Assembly (NCBI GenBank): GCA_011682595.1
Contig: JAACEH010000086.1
Location: 1-7,111, forward strand
DNA length: 7,111 nucleotides
Direction of reading: 5' to 3'
DNA from: Anaerolineaceae bacterium
GTDB taxonomy: Bacteria; Planctomycetota; Phycisphaerae; FEN-1346; JAACEH01
Both the position numbers and the translations under genes were made by a program. This document shows positions 5,512 to 7,111 of the stretch, piece after piece. The notes under the pieces were generated by a model. The model had not been told where the DNA came from. It saw only the letters and a list, made by a program, of their open reading frames with translations, and did not search any database. Each line of letters opens with the position of its first letter. Within the stretch, counting starts at the first letter, position 1.

Positions 5512-6906
5512 ATGCACTACCAACCAGAACTGAACCGGCCCTACACCGACGATGAGCTGGACGACGTCCTGACCGACGCCCTGCGTGTGCTCCAGGAGTT
5601 GGGCATTGCCTGTGAGCACCGCGAGACGATCGACCGGGTGACCGCCGAGCCGGGCATCAGGCACGAATCCGGGCGGCTGAAGTTCGACCCCGACACGATG
5701 CGAGCCCACCTGGACGAGGTCCGCCGCCGCAATGCGGGCCGGCCGGATGAGGAGCCGCAGTTCGAGGCCCTGGCCAGTTGGTGCTGCCTGAACTACGCCG
5801 ACCCCGAGACCGGCCGGGTCCGCCCGCCGACGACCGAGGACGCCGTGCAGATGACGCGGCTGATGGACGCCCGGGGCTGCTCCAACTGGTCGATACCGCT
5901 GGTTCCCATGGACGTGGCCCCACGGCATGCGACGCTGACCGGCGAGTATGTGGCCATGAAACACTCGCGCGGCCTGGGCGGTTTCATGGCCGTGCTCGAC
6001 CCGGCGGAGATCGAATTCCTTATCGAGATGAACCAGGCCGTCGGGCGGACCTACCTGCTGGACGAACAGATCGGCATCAGCCCCCTGCGCTTCAACGACC
6101 ACGGCCTGGAGGCGGCGCTGAAGTTCGCCGGCCGCGACGACGTCAAGGTCATCCTGGTCGGGGCCATTCCGTCGGTCGGGGCGACCACGCCCTTGCCGAT
6201 TCGTTCAGCCCTCACCCAGACGGTGGCCGAGGGCCTTGGGCTGAGCCTGGTCAGTGTGCGGCTGGGGTTCGGCGAGGGCGGCTTCGGCTGCGGCCTGCAG
6301 CCCTTCGAGTTCCAGTACGCCGGCATCATTTTCGGCGGACCAGAGGAGATGCTGATGAGGCTGGCCAGTTCGCAGATGGGGGCTTTCCTGAACGGCCGCC
6401 GGGGGTGGATCGGAACGTTTCACTCGATGGCCCGCATGCCCGACGCCCAGGCGGCCGCCGAACGGACGGCCGGCGTCCTGTGGCAGGCCATGCACGGAGT
6501 GCGGCGTTTCCGCGGCGTCGGGCAACTGGCCGTCGACGAGGTCTTCAGCCCGCAACAGGCCATCATCGACGACGACATTCTGGCCCTGGTGGCCCGGGCC
6601 GTCCGCGGCATGGACCCCCTGGCCACCGACGGCGACCCGGTCGAGGAAATCGCCGAAGGGCTGAGCGAGGGAACTTTCCTCGCCCAGCCGGCGACCGTCG
6701 CACAGTACCGTCAGTTCATGCAGTTCCCCGAACTGTTCCGCCGTTACAACGTCGGCCATTGGCAGAACCTGGGCAGCCCGACAATCCTGGACGAAGCCTG
6801 GCAACGGGCTCAGCAGCTCATTGACGAGAACGACTTCGAGCTGCCCGCCGACCAGGCCCGCGACCTGGACCGCATCTACCGGAAGGCCCTGCAGACCATC
6901 ACCTAG
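5512..6906 (+). CDS. Trimethylamine methyltransferase (MttB) family protein, non-pyrrolysine
   Basis: This 464-residue protein belongs to the MttB superfamily (COG5598), TIM-barrel enzymes that transfer a methyl group from a quaternary or tertiary amine to a corrinoid protein. Family features include the N-terminal helix DVLTDALRVLQELGI (18-32), PPTTEDAVQMTRLMDA (105-120), ISPLRFNDHGLEAALKFA (189-206), VGAIPSVGATTP (216-227), SMARMPDAQAAAER (305-318), FSPQQAIIDDDILALVARAV (345-364) and FPELFRRYN (405-413). Archaeal trimethylamine enzymes carry pyrrolysine at an internal amber codon. Here the only in-frame TAG is the terminal stop, so this is a non-pyrrolysine homologue. Characterised members of that class demethylate glycine betaine, proline betaine or carnitine. 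The substrate here cannot be read from the sequence. No corrinoid protein, corrinoid methyltransferase or reactivase gene lies in the window. The start has a good GAGAGGA site. Confidence 0.88.
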   Translation: MHYQPELNRPYTDDELDDVLTDALRVLQELGIACEHRETIDRVTAEPGIRHESGRLKFDPDTMRAHLDEVRRRNAGRPDEEPQFEALASWCCLNYADPETGRVRPPTTEDAVQMTRLMDARGCSNWSIPLVPMDVAPRHATLTGEYVAMKHSRGLGGFMAVLDPAEIEFLIEMNQAVGRTYLLDEQIGISPLRFNDHGLEAALKFAGRDDVKVILVGAIPSVGATTPLPIRSALTQTVAEGLGLSLVSVRLGFGEGGFGCGLQPFEFQYAGIIFGGPEEMLMRLASSQMGAFLNGRRGWIGTFHSMARMPDAQAAAERTAGVLWQAMHGVRRFRGVGQLAVDEVFSPQQAIIDDDILALVARAVRGMDPLATDGDPVEEIAEGLSEGTFLAQPATVAQYRQFMQFPELFRRYNVGHWQNLGSPTILDEAWQRAQQLIDENDFELPADQARDLDRIYRKALQTIT

Positions 6907-7004
6907 AGCGGCCCGGCAACGGTTCGCCCGCCGAGCAAGTTCCGGAAATCCTCAATCGGCGGCGACGGCCACGCCACCTGGGACCGCGCCGCCTGGATTT
7001 GCGG
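6907..7004 (+). other. Non-coding spacer after the MttB homologue
   Basis: I find no gene and no convincing terminator. A 7-bp stem is possible between 6928-6934 (CCGCCGA) and 6956-6962 (TCGGCGG) around a 21-base loop that contains the palindrome TTCCGGAA (6940-6947). No T-run follows. GCCCGCCGA (6926-6934) is also complementary to TCGGCGGGC (7020-7028), 86 bases downstream inside the promoter spacer. Read-through into the next gene cannot be excluded. Confidence 0.4.
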
Positions 7005-7033
7005 TTGACAAGGACTGCTTCGGCGGGCAGAAT
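7005..7033 (+). promoter_or_regulatory. Sigma-70-like promoter with perfect -35, for a gene beyond the window
   Basis: A perfect -35 TTGACA (7005-7010) is followed after 17 bases by CAGAAT (7028-7033), which matches the -10 consensus at four of six positions. Transcription would start near 7040 and run out of the window. This is the best -35 match seen on the plus strand. Confidence 0.6.
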
Positions 7034-7040
7034 GAGAGCC

Positions 7041-7069
7041 TTGTAGAGAGGGGCGTCAGGAACTATAGT
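7041..7069 (+). promoter_or_regulatory. Second tandem sigma-70-like promoter
   Basis: TTGTAG (7041-7046) and TATAGT (7064-7069) are also exactly 17 bases apart. The -10 matches five of six consensus positions, the -35 three. If used, transcription starts near 7076, which would be inside the possible GTG-start gene at 7068. The two promoters therefore imply different starts for the downstream gene. Confidence 0.4.
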
Positions 7070-7111
7070 GACACAACGGTCCGGGTCTGTGCCGCCAAGA
7101 GGTGGTTGCCG
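7068..7111 (+). CDS. Possible start of a truncated gene
   Basis: GTG at 7068 is preceded by AGGA (7058-7061) with a six-base gap, and the frame stays open to the window end (VTQRSGSVPPRGGC, with the first codon read as Met). Fourteen codons are too few to recognise a product or judge coding character. The GTG overlaps the candidate -10 element TATAGT, so one of the two readings is probably wrong. Confidence 0.2.
   Translation, partial: MTQRSGSVPPRGGC

Noticed and set aside
5778..6824. Open frame of 348 codons inside the MttB homologue
   Set aside because: It is a shifted frame with Arg/Gly/Pro-rich low-complexity translation, while the main frame matches a known family along its whole length.
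6904..7008. Amber read-through (pyrrolysine) at the TAG ending the MttB homologue
   Set aside because: In pyrrolysine-containing MttB the amber codon is internal. Here the protein is already near family length at the TAG, and the 33-codon open stretch beyond is unremarkable for GC-rich DNA. The preceding gene also ends in TAG.
1..7111. CRISPR array, tRNA, rRNA, insertion sequence, toxin-antitoxin pair or defence system
   Set aside because: I found no regularly spaced repeats, no cloverleaf or rRNA-like stretches, no transposase or integrase motifs and no nuclease or sensor domains among the credible genes.

Overview
This is a GC-rich window with four well-supported genes, one small probable lipoprotein gene and several structured intergenic stretches. 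The host is most likely a member of the Planctomycetota, perhaps the Phycisphaerae. That inference rests on a secreted protein with a C-terminal PEP-CTERM sorting tail (MIPEPATMALLGLGLFG then RRRK), strong third-position G/C preference and high-GC genes with long spurious antisense frames. No taxonomic marker in the window settles it.

Layout. Positions 1-235 are the upstream region and probable structured leader (three hairpins, 89-194) of a PEP-CTERM exported protein gene (236-1138, +). Positions 1139-1378 separate this gene from the convergent yggS gene. They hold a strong GC hairpin and a compound inverted repeat built from two related hairpins. The pyridoxal-phosphate homeostasis gene yggS (1379-2080, -) appears to be leaderless. 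A 177-bp divergent spacer carries a sigma-70-like promoter for mutS, the DNA mismatch-recognition ATPase (2258-4882, +). Two genes follow on the same strand with gaps of 48 and 44 bp: a small putative lipoprotein with a MORN/YwqK-like C-terminus (4931-5467) and a non-pyrrolysine MttB-family methyltransferase (5512-6906). The three genes are probably one transcription unit. The last 200 bases contain no convincing terminator. They do contain two tandem sigma-70-like promoters and possibly the first codons of another gene.

How the genes relate. There is no obvious single pathway. MutS and YggS are housekeeping functions, the PEP-CTERM protein belongs to the exosortase cell-surface system, and the MttB homologue suggests corrinoid-dependent C1 metabolism of a quaternary amine. 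Its expected corrinoid protein and reactivase partners are not in the window. I see no defence island, CRISPR array, transposase, integrase, tRNA or rRNA. The most interesting items are the non-coding ones (hairpin leader, compound intergenic repeat, leaderless yggS) and the lone MttB homologue downstream of mutS.
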